Source: Gammaproteobacteria bacterium (GTDB taxonomy: Bacteria > Pseudomonadota > Gammaproteobacteria > Pseudomonadales > Pseudohongiellaceae). Taken from it: a DNA stretch of 58,024 bases. The notes under the pieces are model-generated. The model did not search any database and was not told where the DNA came from. It saw only the letters and a program-made list of their open reading frames with translations. Below are positions 25,341-34,771 of this stretch, piece by piece. The stretch lies in contig JAPPOG010000064.1 in the NCBI GenBank assembly GCA_028818225.1, forward strand, positions 27,738 to 85,761, in the 5' to 3' direction. The first letter of the stretch is position 1; every line of letters begins with the position of its first letter. The translations under genes and the position numbers were made by a program.

Positions 25341-28300
25341 CTATGCCGCCTGCTGCTGATTCATTTTAAACTTATCCAAAACAGAATTAATAAATAGTAG
25401 TTTTGCGTCGGCATCTTTGCTTGCATGAACGAATTGTAACTGATTGCCATGGCTTAGTTTGAACTGCACAGGATCATCCTGAATCAGTTGTACCAGGGAT
25501 AGCGGATCGACTCCGGTATTTGCATTGAACTCGATTCTGCCGGAACTCACATTGGCGTCGATTTTCTTGATACCAAACTTTTGCGCTCTTAGCTTCAGTT
25601 CAGTTAGACGGAATAATAACTTGAGAGGTTCCGGTAGTAAGCCGAATCTGTCGATCATTTCAACTTGTAATTCCCGCAATTCCTCCAGATCTGCAGATGA
25701 AGCTATGCGCTTATACATGATTAGTCGAGTGTGTATGTCCGGCAAATAGTTTTCAGGAATCAATGCAGGAATGCGTAAATTAACTTCTATGGACTTATCA
25801 AGATCCAGATCAGGGCTCGGTCTTCTGCCGGCCTTGATTGCTGCTACTGCTTCTTCCAGCAATTCCGTGTAGAGAGAAAAGCCTATCTTCTGCATATGCC
25901 CACTTTGCTCGTCCCCCAATAGTTCACCGGCTCCTCTAATTTCGAGGTCATGGCTGGCCAGAGTAAAACCGGCGCCAAGGGTTGCCGCTGCCTGGATTGC
26001 TTCGATCCGTTTTTGGGCGTCACGATTGAGGCGACTATGACTCGGTAATAAGAGATAGGCGTAGGCCTGGTGGTGGGAGCGCCCAACCCGTCCTCTTAGC
26101 TGATGTAATTGTGCCAGGCCAAATTTATCCGCTCGATGAATCAGTATTGTATTGGCACTGGGAATGTCGATTCCGGTTTCAATAATGGTTGTGCATACGA
26201 GAATGTTATAGCGTTTGTGATAAAAATCAGCCATTACCTTTTCGAGATCTTTTTCTGCCATTTGTCCGTGAGCAATACAAATACGAGCCTGGGGGATAAT
26301 TTCCTGCAGATGTTCGGCTGCTCGATCTATCGATTTGACTTCATTGTGCAAATAAAATACCTGTCCACCCCGAAGTAATTCGCGGGATGTTGCTTCTTTG
26401 ATCAGGCTATCTTGTTGTTCTCTTACAAAGGTTTTGACCGATAAACGACGAGCCGGTGGGGTAACTATTAGCGAAAGATCCCGTATACCAGACAAGGCCA
26501 TGTTCAGCGTTCGTGGAATTGGTGTTGCTGTTAAAGTAAGAATATCTACATTGGCACGGAGGGATTTTAGTTTTTCTTTTTGACGTACACCAAAGCGATG
26601 TTCTTCATCAATTATCAGTAAGCCGAGATTGTTGTAATTGATGTCTGCATGAAGCAACTTGTGTGTCCCGATAAGAATATCGATTTTCCCAGAGACTACT
26701 TTTTCTAATGCATATTTCTGCTCGGCAGCAGTCTTAAATCTGGAAATTACCTCAACTACAATTGGCCAGTTGGCGAAACGATCTTTGAAACTTTGGTAGT
26801 GCTGTTGCGCCAGGAGTGTTGTAGGAACCAGAAGAGCAACCTGCTTATTGTTCTGTACGGCGATAAAAGCAGCCCGCATGGCAACTTCCGTTTTGCCAAA
26901 ACCCACGTCCCCGCAGACTAATCGATCCATTGAGCGTCCGCTTTTCATGTCCTCCATTACTGCATTGATAGAGTTTTCCTGGTCGGGTGTTTCTTCAAAA
27001 GGGAAAGAAGCTACAAACTTTTCGTACTCATCCTGGTCAATTTCATAGCTGTAGCCTTTGCGTGCCTGGCGCTGCGCATAGATTTCCAAAAGTTCGGTAG
27101 CGACATCATGGATCTTCTCCGCGGCTTTACGTTTGGTCTTTTGCCAGTGGTCAGTGCCGAGGTGGTTTATGGGTGCTACTTCCTGGTCTGCGCCGCTGTA
27201 GCGACTTATTAAATGCAGTGAAGCCACTGGCACATAGAGTTTGGCCTCATTTGCATACTCCAGGGTCAGAAACTCTGTGTTTTGCCCGTCAGTCGTTATG
27301 GTTTGCAAACCACGATAGCGACCGACTCCATGGTCGATGTGAACTACCGCATCATTAATACGGAGCTCGGTAAGACTCTTAACTATGAATTCAGTATTGT
27401 TCTGGGTTCTTGCTCGGCGCCGCCGCTGTACGACCCGGTTGCCAAACAGTTGGGTCTCGGTAATTAACGCCAGGTTTTCCTGTTGCAGCCACAGGCCCTG
27501 GTCTAATGGAGCAACAGAAATCCCAACTCTGTTATCTGATGCGACGAATTCCGCCCAATGGCTGACCGGAGACGCGTTAACGTCGATCTGTTTGAGCAAT
27601 TCGATCAGGGTTTCTTTTCTTCCGGCAGACTCAGCACAGAATAGGATGCGCAGTTTATGGGCAGCGATAAAGTCTTCGACCTGGGCAAATGGTTTTGCCA
27701 GGCGAGGATTGCTCGCTAGATCCGGCAAGGAGGTCGCACCTAAATCCAGTGCACGGTTATGCTGCTTAAATTCAATCTGGCGAAAATCTCTGGTTCTGGA
27801 CAGGATTTCTTCCACTTTTATAAAAACAGCGTTGGGTTCCAGTATAGGCCGGTAACGATCAATCTGACGGTCTTCATAGCGGCTCTCGATATCACGCCAA
27901 AACTGTTCACCTGCAGCCTTCAAATCTCCTTGTTTGATAACAATGGTTTGTTTTGGCATGAAATCAAACAGTGAGCTGAGTTCATGGAAAAAAAGTGCAA
28001 GGTAATATTCCAGGCCAGGAGAATTAATGCCGTCACTCACATCCTGGTAAAGAGGGCATTGACGTAGATCGATATCGAATAGCTCATGAAAGCGATTTCG
28101 AAAAGCAGCAATCCCGGCATCGTCCAATGGGTATTCGCGGCCAGGGAGGAGCTTAATGGATTGGACCTGCTGATCGGAACGCTGGGTTTCAGGATCAAAA
28201 GTACGCAGGGTCTCAATTTCATCATCAAACAGGTCGATACGAAATGGTACCGGGGATCCCATCGGGTAGATATCGATTATGGACCCGCGCACGGCGAACT

Positions 28301-28817
28301 CACCATGCTCGAATACAGAATCCACAGCCAGGTATCCAGCCAGCATCAACTGTTCCCGGATTTGTTCTATCGCTAACTTTTGCCCAACCTGCAGATCCAG
28401 ACTGTTTGCAGCGATGTACTGATGCGGGGGCAAACGATGCATGAGGCTGGTGATGGAGAGCACCAGAATGCCACGGTCTAATTGAGGCAAATGGTACAGG
28501 GCGCTTAACCGCTCAGAAATAATATCCTGGTGAGGGGAGAAATTATCATAGGGCAGTGTTTCCCAGTCTGGCAGTGAAAATACGGGCAGTGCATCGTGGG
28601 AATCGCAGAAATATCTCAGTTCGCGGATAGCTTGCTCTACTCTTTCGTTATTTTCGCAAAGTATGAGCAAGGGACCATCGGCTTTTGCTGCGGCATTAGC
28701 GATAGCCAGGCTGTCAGCACAACCCTCAACACCCTGCCAGAAACAGCTTTGATAGAGGTCTGAAGGGATAGTTGGATTATGGATGGAATTTGTGGTCACT
28801 GTGCTGTAGCCAATCAA
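25341..28817 (-). CDS. mfd: Transcription-repair coupling factor
   Basis: A 1158-residue DNA translocase that removes stalled RNA polymerase and recruits UvrA. Domain order is complete: an N-terminal UvrB-like module, the RNA-polymerase interaction domain (VVHIDHGVGRYRGL), a superfamily 2 motor with Walker A GDVGFGKT (Lys642), DEEH box, TLTATPIPRTL and QLRGRVGRS motifs, then the C-terminal autoinhibitory D7 domain. Length is normal. The ATG at 28817 is followed by a short non-conserved tail before the conserved core. It is divergent from gap. Confidence 0.97.
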   Translation of the reverse strand: MIGYSTVTTNSIHNPTIPSDLYQSCFWQGVEGCADSLAIANAAAKADGPLLILCENNERVEQAIRELRYFCDSHDALPVFSLPDWETLPYDNFSPHQDIISERLSALYHLPQLDRGILVLSITSLMHRLPPHQYIAANSLDLQVGQKLAIEQIREQLMLAGYLAVDSVFEHGEFAVRGSIIDIYPMGSPVPFRIDLFDDEIETLRTFDPETQRSDQQVQSIKLLPGREYPLDDAGIAAFRNRFHELFDIDLRQCPLYQDVSDGINSPGLEYYLALFFHELSSLFDFMPKQTIVIKQGDLKAAGEQFWRDIESRYEDRQIDRYRPILEPNAVFIKVEEILSRTRDFRQIEFKQHNRALDLGATSLPDLASNPRLAKPFAQVEDFIAAHKLRILFCAESAGRKETLIELLKQIDVNASPVSHWAEFVASDNRVGISVAPLDQGLWLQQENLALITETQLFGNRVVQRRRRARTQNNTEFIVKSLTELRINDAVVHIDHGVGRYRGLQTITTDGQNTEFLTLEYANEAKLYVPVASLHLISRYSGADQEVAPINHLGTDHWQKTKRKAAEKIHDVATELLEIYAQRQARKGYSYEIDQDEYEKFVASFPFEETPDQENSINAVMEDMKSGRSMDRLVCGDVGFGKTEVAMRAAFIAVQNNKQVALLVPTTLLAQQHYQSFKDRFANWPIVVEVISRFKTAAEQKYALEKVVSGKIDILIGTHKLLHADINYNNLGLLIIDEEHRFGVRQKEKLKSLRANVDILTLTATPIPRTLNMALSGIRDLSLIVTPPARRLSVKTFVREQQDSLIKEATSRELLRGGQVFYLHNEVKSIDRAAEHLQEIIPQARICIAHGQMAEKDLEKVMADFYHKRYNILVCTTIIETGIDIPSANTILIHRADKFGLAQLHQLRGRVGRSHHQAYAYLLLPSHSRLNRDAQKRIEAIQAAATLGAGFTLASHDLEIRGAGELLGDEQSGHMQKIGFSLYTELLEEAVAAIKAGRRPSPDLDLDKSIEVNLRIPALIPENYLPDIHTRLIMYKRIASSADLEELRELQVEMIDRFGLLPEPLKLLFRLTELKLRAQKFGIKKIDANVSSGRIEFNANTGVDPLSLVQLIQDDPVQFKLSHGNQLQFVHASKDADAKLLFINSVLDKFKMNQQQAA

Positions 28818-28978
28818 TACTTTTTTACTGCTCGTCCCAATCGCTTGAGAACGCTTGGAGAAATAGTCGAAGGATTCCAGTGAAAGTGACGGTTGGCGAA
28901 TTGTAGCCTAAATTGAGACTAATTTTTCCCCCAACAAGGCCGACTAATCGCATCCTCCATTGGTGACAATTCACTTTG

Positions 28979-29007
28979 TTGCATAGGCAGTGCAATCCAA
29001 TGATAAT
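28979..29007 (+). promoter_or_regulatory. Sigma-70-like promoter of gap
   Basis: TTGCAT (28979-28984), a 17-base spacer, and GATAAT (29002-29007), giving a start near 29014. This is about 50 bases before the GTG at 29063 and lies inside any longer reading of gap, which supports the GTG as the true start. Confidence 0.55.
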
Positions 29008-29062
29008 ACCCGCCTTCAAAAATCCAGCAGCTTTAACCTGCCAGTTTTTCAAAGGGGAATTC

Positions 29063-30529
29063 GTGGAACGTCCAAGCGTAGATGATTACTTCGGAGACTG
29101 GAAACAGCGCGAAGCTTTAGTGCAGGAAATGATTCCTGTGATTGGTCGCTTATTCAGCCAGCGCAATGTTGGTATCTATATCTATGGCCGACCACTTCAT
29201 AACCGCTCGGTTACCTTCATCATGAAGTCCCATCGATTTGTGCGTCAGGTAGAGCGCAATGAAATGTCGGAGTTTGAGACTCATCCAGTATTGATAGCCA
29301 TGGCAAAGCTCGATTTGTGGCATGCACAAATCGACCTGGGAAAACTTACTGTTGCCTTCATGGAGCACCAGGAAGAAAAAGGGCAAGATGCGCTTCCTGT
29401 GGATGATTTTGTCCGCAAGGAATTAGCTTATCTGGACGGCGTAAAAGAAAATCCCGTCGAAAAATCTCAAGATGTGGTGCTGTATGGTTTTGGACGCATT
29501 GGTCGTTTAATGGCGAGGCTGCTGGTGGAACGAACTTCCACTGGTGAAGTAATGCGATTGCGCGCCATTGTGGTTCGCCCCGGAGGCCCCGACGATCTTG
29601 AAAAGCGCGCTGGATTGTTTACTGCAGATTCAGTGCATGGAGCCTTCCAGGGAACATTGCGGGTTGATGAGGAGAGTAAATGCCTTATCGCCAATGGCAA
29701 TGTGATTCAGGTTATCTATGCCAACTCGCCAGAAGAGATTGATTACACTGAATACGGTATCGATGATGCTTTAATCATCGACAATACCGGTAAGTGGCGA
29801 GATGAAGATGGATTGGGTTTGCATTTAAAGGCTAAAGGCGCCGCAAAAGTAATTTTAACGGCACCCGGAAAGGGTAATCTCAAGAACATTGTTTATGGTA
29901 TCAATGATGATCAGATGAGCCCTGATGACAAGATTATAACCGCGGCTTCCTGTACCACTAACGCGATCGCCCCGGTACTTAAAGTAGTCAACGATAAATT
30001 TGGTATCGAACATGGCCACGTGGAGACAGTGCATGCCTATACCAACGACCAGAACCTGATCGACAACTACCACAAAGGAAGTCGTCGCGGTCGGTCAGCA
30101 GCACTCAATATGGTGCTTACGGAAACGGGAGCGGCCAAGGCGGTAGTAAAAGCGGTTCCTGAATTGGAAGGTAAGCTCACCGGCAATGCTGTGCGGGTAC
30201 CTATTCCCAATGTATCCATGGCAATAATGAATTTAACCCTGTCTCAAGCTACTTCCAAAGAGGCGGTTAATGAGTTTCTCCGTGATATAGCCTTGCATTC
30301 CAAGCTGCAGAATCAAATCAGCTATACCCAGTCTCCGGACGCCGTATCGTCCGACTTCGTCGGCACGCGGGAAGCAGGAATCGTCGACTCCAATGCGACT
30401 ATTGTAAAAGATAACCATTGCGTGCTTTATCTCTGGTATGACAACGAATTTGGTTACTGCTGTCAGGTAGCCAGAATGGTCTATAAGATGGCAGGCGTCA
30501 GGTTTAAGGCCTATCCGGAAGACGAATAG
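29063..30529 (+). CDS. gap: Glyceraldehyde-3-phosphate dehydrogenase, long form
   Basis: Oxidises glyceraldehyde-3-phosphate to 1,3-bisphosphoglycerate with NAD(P)+. At 488 residues it is about 150 longer than ordinary GAPDH; the extra part is an N-terminal domain ahead of the nucleotide-binding motif VLYGFGRIGRLMARLL, as in the Pseudomonas gap next to mfd. The catalytic Cys297 is in ITAASCTTNAIAPVL, and the C-terminal WYDNEFGYCCQVARM is intact. GTG 29063 is chosen because AAAGGGG lies 5 bases upstream and a promoter sits just before; a TTG at 28976 would add 29 unconserved residues. Confidence 0.93.
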   Translation: MERPSVDDYFGDWKQREALVQEMIPVIGRLFSQRNVGIYIYGRPLHNRSVTFIMKSHRFVRQVERNEMSEFETHPVLIAMAKLDLWHAQIDLGKLTVAFMEHQEEKGQDALPVDDFVRKELAYLDGVKENPVEKSQDVVLYGFGRIGRLMARLLVERTSTGEVMRLRAIVVRPGGPDDLEKRAGLFTADSVHGAFQGTLRVDEESKCLIANGNVIQVIYANSPEEIDYTEYGIDDALIIDNTGKWRDEDGLGLHLKAKGAAKVILTAPGKGNLKNIVYGINDDQMSPDDKIITAASCTTNAIAPVLKVVNDKFGIEHGHVETVHAYTNDQNLIDNYHKGSRRGRSAALNMVLTETGAAKAVVKAVPELEGKLTGNAVRVPIPNVSMAIMNLTLSQATSKEAVNEFLRDIALHSKLQNQISYTQSPDAVSSDFVGTREAGIVDSNATIVKDNHCVLYLWYDNEFGYCCQVARMVYKMAGVRFKAYPEDE

Positions 30530-30642
30530 GCTTTTTATTCCTAGTTATCCAATTTATATTTTGCTTTGAATTCGCAGGGAACAAGCCTTCTCAGCACAGG
30601 TGATATTCCTGCGCGATCCATTCTCGCTGGAAAAGACTTTTC

Positions 30643-31695
30643 ATGAACGAAATTCTTCGCCGTCATAGTTTTTCCATCGCCTTCCTGATCCTGGTAGTTG
30701 GGGCGATTTTTATAATGCCTGAAAGCGGTGATGGCTTAGAGCGTTTTTCAGGTTTCACTATGGGAACCAGCTATGAAATTCAATTAGTAGCCATTCCAGC
30801 TTCGACTAGCAGAGAAGAAATCAGCAGGGAAGTTGCGCAACTCTTGAATGAATTGGATCGGGATGTGTTCTCGACCTACGCAACAGATTCCGAATTGTCG
30901 CGACTTAATCGGCTGGAAGCAGGCATACCGTTTGTCGCCTCTGATCATTTAATCAACGTGCTCTTGCTGGCAAAGCAAATAGGGGAAGAAAGTAATGGCG
31001 CATTCGATGTAAGCGTCGGACCCCTGGTTAATCTTTGGGGATTCGGGCCCGGTGAAATTGAAGAGGCTGCAAATATTCCCGGTGATGCAGAAATTACTGC
31101 CGCCTTGGAAAAAGTCGGTATTGAAAATCTCCTGATTGATGAGGCGCGCTCTGAGCTTCGAAAAACCAGTGATATTTATGTCGATTTAAGTGGTATTGCA
31201 AAAGGCTACGCAGTAGATCAGATAGCGAGCTTGTTGCATTCCCATAACGTCATCAATTATTTCATTGAAGTAGGTGGAGAAATCAAGGTAAGTGGTCAAA
31301 AAACCAATGACCTTGATTGGGTGCCAGCTATTGAAGCACCCCGGTCTGATTCCTTGCAGGTTTACGAAGTGCTGAGTAATCGCGGAGAACGCATTGCGTT
31401 GGCTGGATCCGGCGATTACCGTAATTTTTTCGAGTCGGGAGGCATTCGCTATTCCCATGAGATCGATCCAAGAACAGGCAGGCCTGTCACTCACAACCTG
31501 GCTGCCGCTTACGTAATTGATGAATCGGCCGCGGTAGCGGATGCTTATGCGACCTCATTCATGATACTAGGCCTGGAACAATCCAGGGCGTTAAGTGCTC
31601 GCAATGGAATCCATGCCTTTCTTATTTACCGGCTTGATAATGGTGAGTTTGATCACTATATAAGCCCTGGTTTTGTCCCTTACGTAAATAATTAG
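30643..31695 (+). CDS. apbE: FAD:protein FMN transferase
   Basis: Attaches FMN covalently, through a phosphoester, to Thr or Ser of client proteins such as NqrB, NqrC, RnfG and RnfD, on the periplasmic side. The 350 residues begin with an N-terminal membrane segment (about residues 10-25) without a lipobox cysteine. Conserved elements: GFTMGTSYEI, VSVGPLVNLWGFGPG, DLSGIAKGYAVDQI, FIEVGGEIKVSG and the metal-binding EIDPRTGRPV region. In Pseudomonas this gene follows an nqr operon; no nqr genes lie here. The only client-like protein in the window is encoded at 48332-48955. Confidence 0.93.
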   Translation: MNEILRRHSFSIAFLILVVGAIFIMPESGDGLERFSGFTMGTSYEIQLVAIPASTSREEISREVAQLLNELDRDVFSTYATDSELSRLNRLEAGIPFVASDHLINVLLLAKQIGEESNGAFDVSVGPLVNLWGFGPGEIEEAANIPGDAEITAALEKVGIENLLIDEARSELRKTSDIYVDLSGIAKGYAVDQIASLLHSHNVINYFIEVGGEIKVSGQKTNDLDWVPAIEAPRSDSLQVYEVLSNRGERIALAGSGDYRNFFESGGIRYSHEIDPRTGRPVTHNLAAAYVIDESAAVADAYATSFMILGLEQSRALSARNGIHAFLIYRLDNGEFDHYISPGFVPYVNN

Positions 31696-31759
31696 TTGGA
31701 ATTAAAAACAGTACAGCTAACTGTGCTTAGAGTTTTACAAGCGAATTTCTCCTTTCAAT

Positions 31760-33154
31760 ATGGCAAAAAAAACAAGCAGAGCATTTTGATCTCATTGTTA
31801 TTGGCAGCGGTCCGGCAGGAGAAGCTGCTGCCATGAATGCCAAAAAAAAGGCAAGGAGGTCGCTATTATCTGCGATTTGGAGCAGGTGGGTGGCAGTTGT
31901 ACTCATTTAGGTACAATTCCATCAAAAGCCCTGCGTCACTCGGTAAAGCAAGTCATCGCCTTTAATACCAATCCTATGTTCCGGGATTTTGGTGATGCAC
32001 GAAAATTGAGTTTTCAGCAAATTCTTAATCACGCCGACCGAGTTGTTTATGAGCAGGTCAGGATGCGTTCTGACTTCTATGAAAGAAATCAGATTCTGAT
32101 TTATAAAGGTCGTGCGACTTTTCTCGATAAGAATACGATCAGGTTAATCGGCAAACGCAAAAAGCTTTCAGCAGACTACTTCATCATTGCAACTGGTTCG
32201 CGGCCATACCATCCACCAAAAGTAGATTTCGATCATCCGCTGATTTTTGACAGTGATAGCATTCTTTCCCTGGACCACTCCCCACGCAAGGTAACAGTTA
32301 TTGGGGCTGGCGTAATAGGTTGTGAATACGCATCCATTTTTGGTGGTCTGGGTGCCAAGGTTGAGCTAATCAATCCTGCCAATACCCTGCTTAGCTTTCT
32401 CGATACGGAAATCAGTGATGCATTGGCTTATCACTTGCGTAACGTGGGTGTTCGCAGTCGCCATAATGAGGAATATGAGCGAATCGAGTATCACAAGCAT
32501 CACATTGTTACTTATTTGCAATCGGGGAAAAGGATAAATAGCGATATCGTACTGTGGGCGAACGGTCGGACCGGCAATACTAAGGATCTGGGGCTTGAAA
32601 AGTTAGGTATTCCAATAGATTCTCGAGGTCAGGTTAGCGTTAATAAGCGTTACCAGACCAGGGCTCAGAATATCTATGCGGCAGGGGATGTCGTGGGTTG
32701 GCCATCCTTGGCTGGGGCAGCCTATGATCAGGATCGTGCTGCCAGTAATGGGATTTTCGCACCAGATGAGAGCTACCCGGTGGAGGAAGTAGCGACGGGC
32801 ATCTATACGATTCCGGAAATCAGTACTCTGGGTAAAACTGAGGCGGAGCTAACCGCTGAAAAAATTCCTTACGAAGTGGGCAAGGCATTTTTCAAGAACA
32901 CAGCTCGCGCGCAGATTACCGGTGAACAAGTAGGGATGTTAAAGCTCATTTTCCACTTCGATACTCTGGAGATACTCGGGATTCATTGCTTCGGAGACCA
33001 GGCTTCAGAAATCGTCCATATCGGGCAGGCCATCATGCGTCAGCCTGGTGATGCCAATACCATGAAATACTTCCTTACCACCACCTTCAATTACCCGACT
33101 ATGGCAGAAGCTTACAGAACTGCTGCTCTGGATGGATTGAATCGGGTTTTTTGA
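31760..33154 (+). pseudogene. sthA: Soluble pyridine nucleotide transhydrogenase, interrupted by two frameshifts
   Basis: SthA moves hydride between NADPH and NAD+. Read across frames the protein is normal: MAKK..., [20 protein letters not shown] (FAD motif), then [18 protein letters not shown] (SthA-type, without the redox Cys pair), the NAD motif [15 protein letters not shown], and a full C terminus. The DNA breaks this twice. After ATG 31760 an A8 run (31765-31772) puts the frame out and a TGA follows at 31787; a second A8 run (31842-31849) restores it. The first run looks one base too long and the second one too short. From the second run to 33154 the frame is undamaged, with a possible TTG restart at 31877, but that product would lack the FAD-binding loop. 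Both shifts are in homopolymers, so sequence error is a serious possibility. Confidence 0.85.
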
Positions 33155-33195
33155 TCAGGAGCGCTCACCAATTCCAACCAGACAGAGCAGAAATC

Positions 33196-33219
33196 CCCGG
33201 CGAATTACGCCGAGTTTTT
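33196..33219 (+). terminator. Terminator after sthA
   Basis: Stem CGGCG, loop AATTA, stem CGCCG, then AG and five T. It starts about 40 bases after the sthA stop. Confidence 0.75.
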
Positions 33220-33363
33220 AGCCTTAATCAGGGCAAAATCAACAGTCAATTTATTGACGGAAAAAATACTAAAAAACAAAGACCTGAAACGGCTGTATAG
33301 AGCGAAAACACTTGCTATCGAAAACCTATACGTGTACATTTCCAACCGCTCAAAAGGCCGCCT

Positions 33364-33383
33364 CGATGTGTCTTTGCACATCG
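33364..33383. repeat. Inverted repeat in the nuo upstream region
   Basis: Seven-base arms CGATGTG and CACATCG around TCTTTG. Either a regulator site or an RNA hairpin, depending on where nuo transcription starts. Confidence 0.45.
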
Positions 33384-33553
33384 CGAAAAAAGCGCAAAAA
33401 AACGTTTCAATTAAGTTGCAAAACAACACTATGGGAAGTGACATTCAGTCCCCGGTACTTTGTACCAGTGCTATCAGTCGATTCGACAGCATCCAGGGAC
33501 AAACTCCCTCTGAAATTAAGAACGAAAACAAAAAAACCAATACGTTCTTCGCT

Positions 33554-33580
33554 TTGCGGACGAGTGAGCTCTACTATATT
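33554..33580 (+). promoter_or_regulatory. Possible nuo promoter
   Basis: TTGCGG (33554-33559) and TATATT (33575-33580) with a short 15-base spacer, 54 bases before the nuoA start. Both hexamers are imperfect. Confidence 0.3.
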
Positions 33581-33633
33581 CCTTGCCAGAATAATTTTTT
33601 GATCGCCTGACTATTCGGAGACAGGAGTCGAGC

Positions 33634-34083
33634 TTGGAACAGACTGTTAGCTTTTTGGATGGGTTGCGGCCATTTTTATTCTATTCCGCAATCGTGCTGG
33701 CGGTAGTGGTGACCATGCTGGGGCTGTCATTCTTCCTCGGTCAGCGGATTAATCGCAAATACAAAAATACGCCGTTTGAGTCAGGCATTATCTCAGTTGG
33801 TTCTGCTCAATTTAGAATTTCCGTTCATTTCTACCTGACTGCCATTCTCTTCATTATCTTTGATCTGGAAGTGGTATTCCTGTTTGCCTGGGCAGTAGCA
33901 GTGCGAGAAGCAGGTTGGTTGGGTTTTATCGAGATCAGCATCTTCATATTTATCCTGATCATCGCGCTTTTCTATTTGTGGCGCATCGGTGCTCTGGACT
34001 GGCGCACCAATATTCAAAAACGTGAACTACAAGAACTCAGAGGCCCTGGTGGGGTGACTAACCGGAAGGAATTCAAACTATGA
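33634..34083 (+). CDS. nuoA: NADH-quinone oxidoreductase subunit A
   Basis: A 149-residue membrane subunit of complex I, three helices. Conserved elements: the [19 protein letters not shown] loop and the acidic [15 protein letters not shown] helix that contributes to quinone-linked proton transfer. The start is TTG at 33634, set by AGGAG at 33623-33627 six bases upstream; no in-frame ATG is available. The stop overlaps nuoB (ATGA). It opens a 13-gene operon in canonical order. Confidence 0.95.
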   Translation: MEQTVSFLDGLRPFLFYSAIVLAVVVTMLGLSFFLGQRINRKYKNTPFESGIISVGSAQFRISVHFYLTAILFIIFDLEVVFLFAWAVAVREAGWLGFIEISIFIFILIIALFYLWRIGALDWRTNIQKRELQELRGPGGVTNRKEFKL

Positions 34084-34721
34084 ATTGGCAACTGCAATCT
34101 GTGGATGAAGCAGCTTCGCCTCAACCTGGTGGAAATGCGGTTGATGATTTCATTCGCCAGAACGTCGTAATGGCAAAGCTGGAAGATATGGTGGCATGGG
34201 GTAGGAAAAACTCCGTCTGGCCGTTTAACTTTGGTCTTTCCTGTTGTTACGTAGAAATGGCGACGGCGTTCACGGCCCGTCATGACCTGGCGCGCTTCGG
34301 CGCCGAAGTAATTCGGGGCACGCCGCGGCAGGCAGACATGATCGTGATTGCGGGCACCGTATTCCGCAAGATGGCACCGGTGGTGAGGCTGCTTTATGAC
34401 CAGTTGCTTGAGCCTAAATGGGTGATTTCCATGGGTTCCTGCGCCAATTCCGGCGGCATGTATGACATTTACTCCGTTGTTCAGGGTGTCGACAAGTTCT
34501 TGCCCGTGGATGTCTATGTGTCCGGGTGTCCTCCGCGCCCTGAGGCGTTATTGCAGGGATTGATTCTCTTGCAGGAGTCAATTGGCCGGGAAAGAAGGCC
34601 GCTTAGTTGGGTAATTAATGAGCAGGGCATCATTCAAAAGGAAGCCCACCCGGTACAACGAGAAGTGCGGGGCCCAGAGCGTATTGCAGCGACTGAATTA
34701 CGCTCACCCGATGAAGTATAA
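34080..34721 (+). CDS. nuoB: NADH-quinone oxidoreductase subunit B
   Basis: A 213-residue peripheral-arm subunit carrying iron-sulfur cluster N2, the last donor to quinone. The tandem cysteines are in LSCCYVEMA; the other ligands are in GSCANSGG and [12 protein letters not shown] 4-base overlap with nuoA indicates translational coupling; 50 bases separate it from nuoCD. The C-terminal tail beyond WVINEQG is short and unconserved. Confidence 0.97.
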   Translation: MNWQLQSVDEAASPQPGGNAVDDFIRQNVVMAKLEDMVAWGRKNSVWPFNFGLSCCYVEMATAFTARHDLARFGAEVIRGTPRQADMIVIAGTVFRKMAPVVRLLYDQLLEPKWVISMGSCANSGGMYDIYSVVQGVDKFLPVDVYVSGCPPRPEALLQGLILLQESIGRERRPLSWVINEQGIIQKEAHPVQREVRGPERIAATELRSPDEV

Positions 34722-34771
34722 AGATATTAAATTCAGTAATTTAAACAGTTTTATTTAAGTAAATACTGATA

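Larger units (their letters stand above)
33220..33633. other. Gene-free, AT-rich leader region upstream of nuoA
   Basis: About 414 bases between the sthA terminator and nuoA. It is A-rich on the plus strand. It contains a perfect inverted repeat CGATGTG-TCTTTG-CACATCG (33364-33383) followed by GCGAAAAAAGCGC, and a possible promoter at 33554-33580. Open frames on both strands are lysine- or phenylalanine-rich and look like composition artefacts. Long upstream regions are normal for nuo operons, which are controlled by several regulators. Confidence 0.5.

Noticed and set aside
28976..29062. Longer gap reading from TTG 28976
   Set aside because: It covers a good promoter and lacks a ribosome site; GTG 29063 has AAAGGGG at correct spacing.
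33205..33610. Overlapping open frames on both strands upstream of nuoA
   Set aside because: Lys-rich on plus and Phe-rich on minus, as expected from A-rich DNA; no good start signals.
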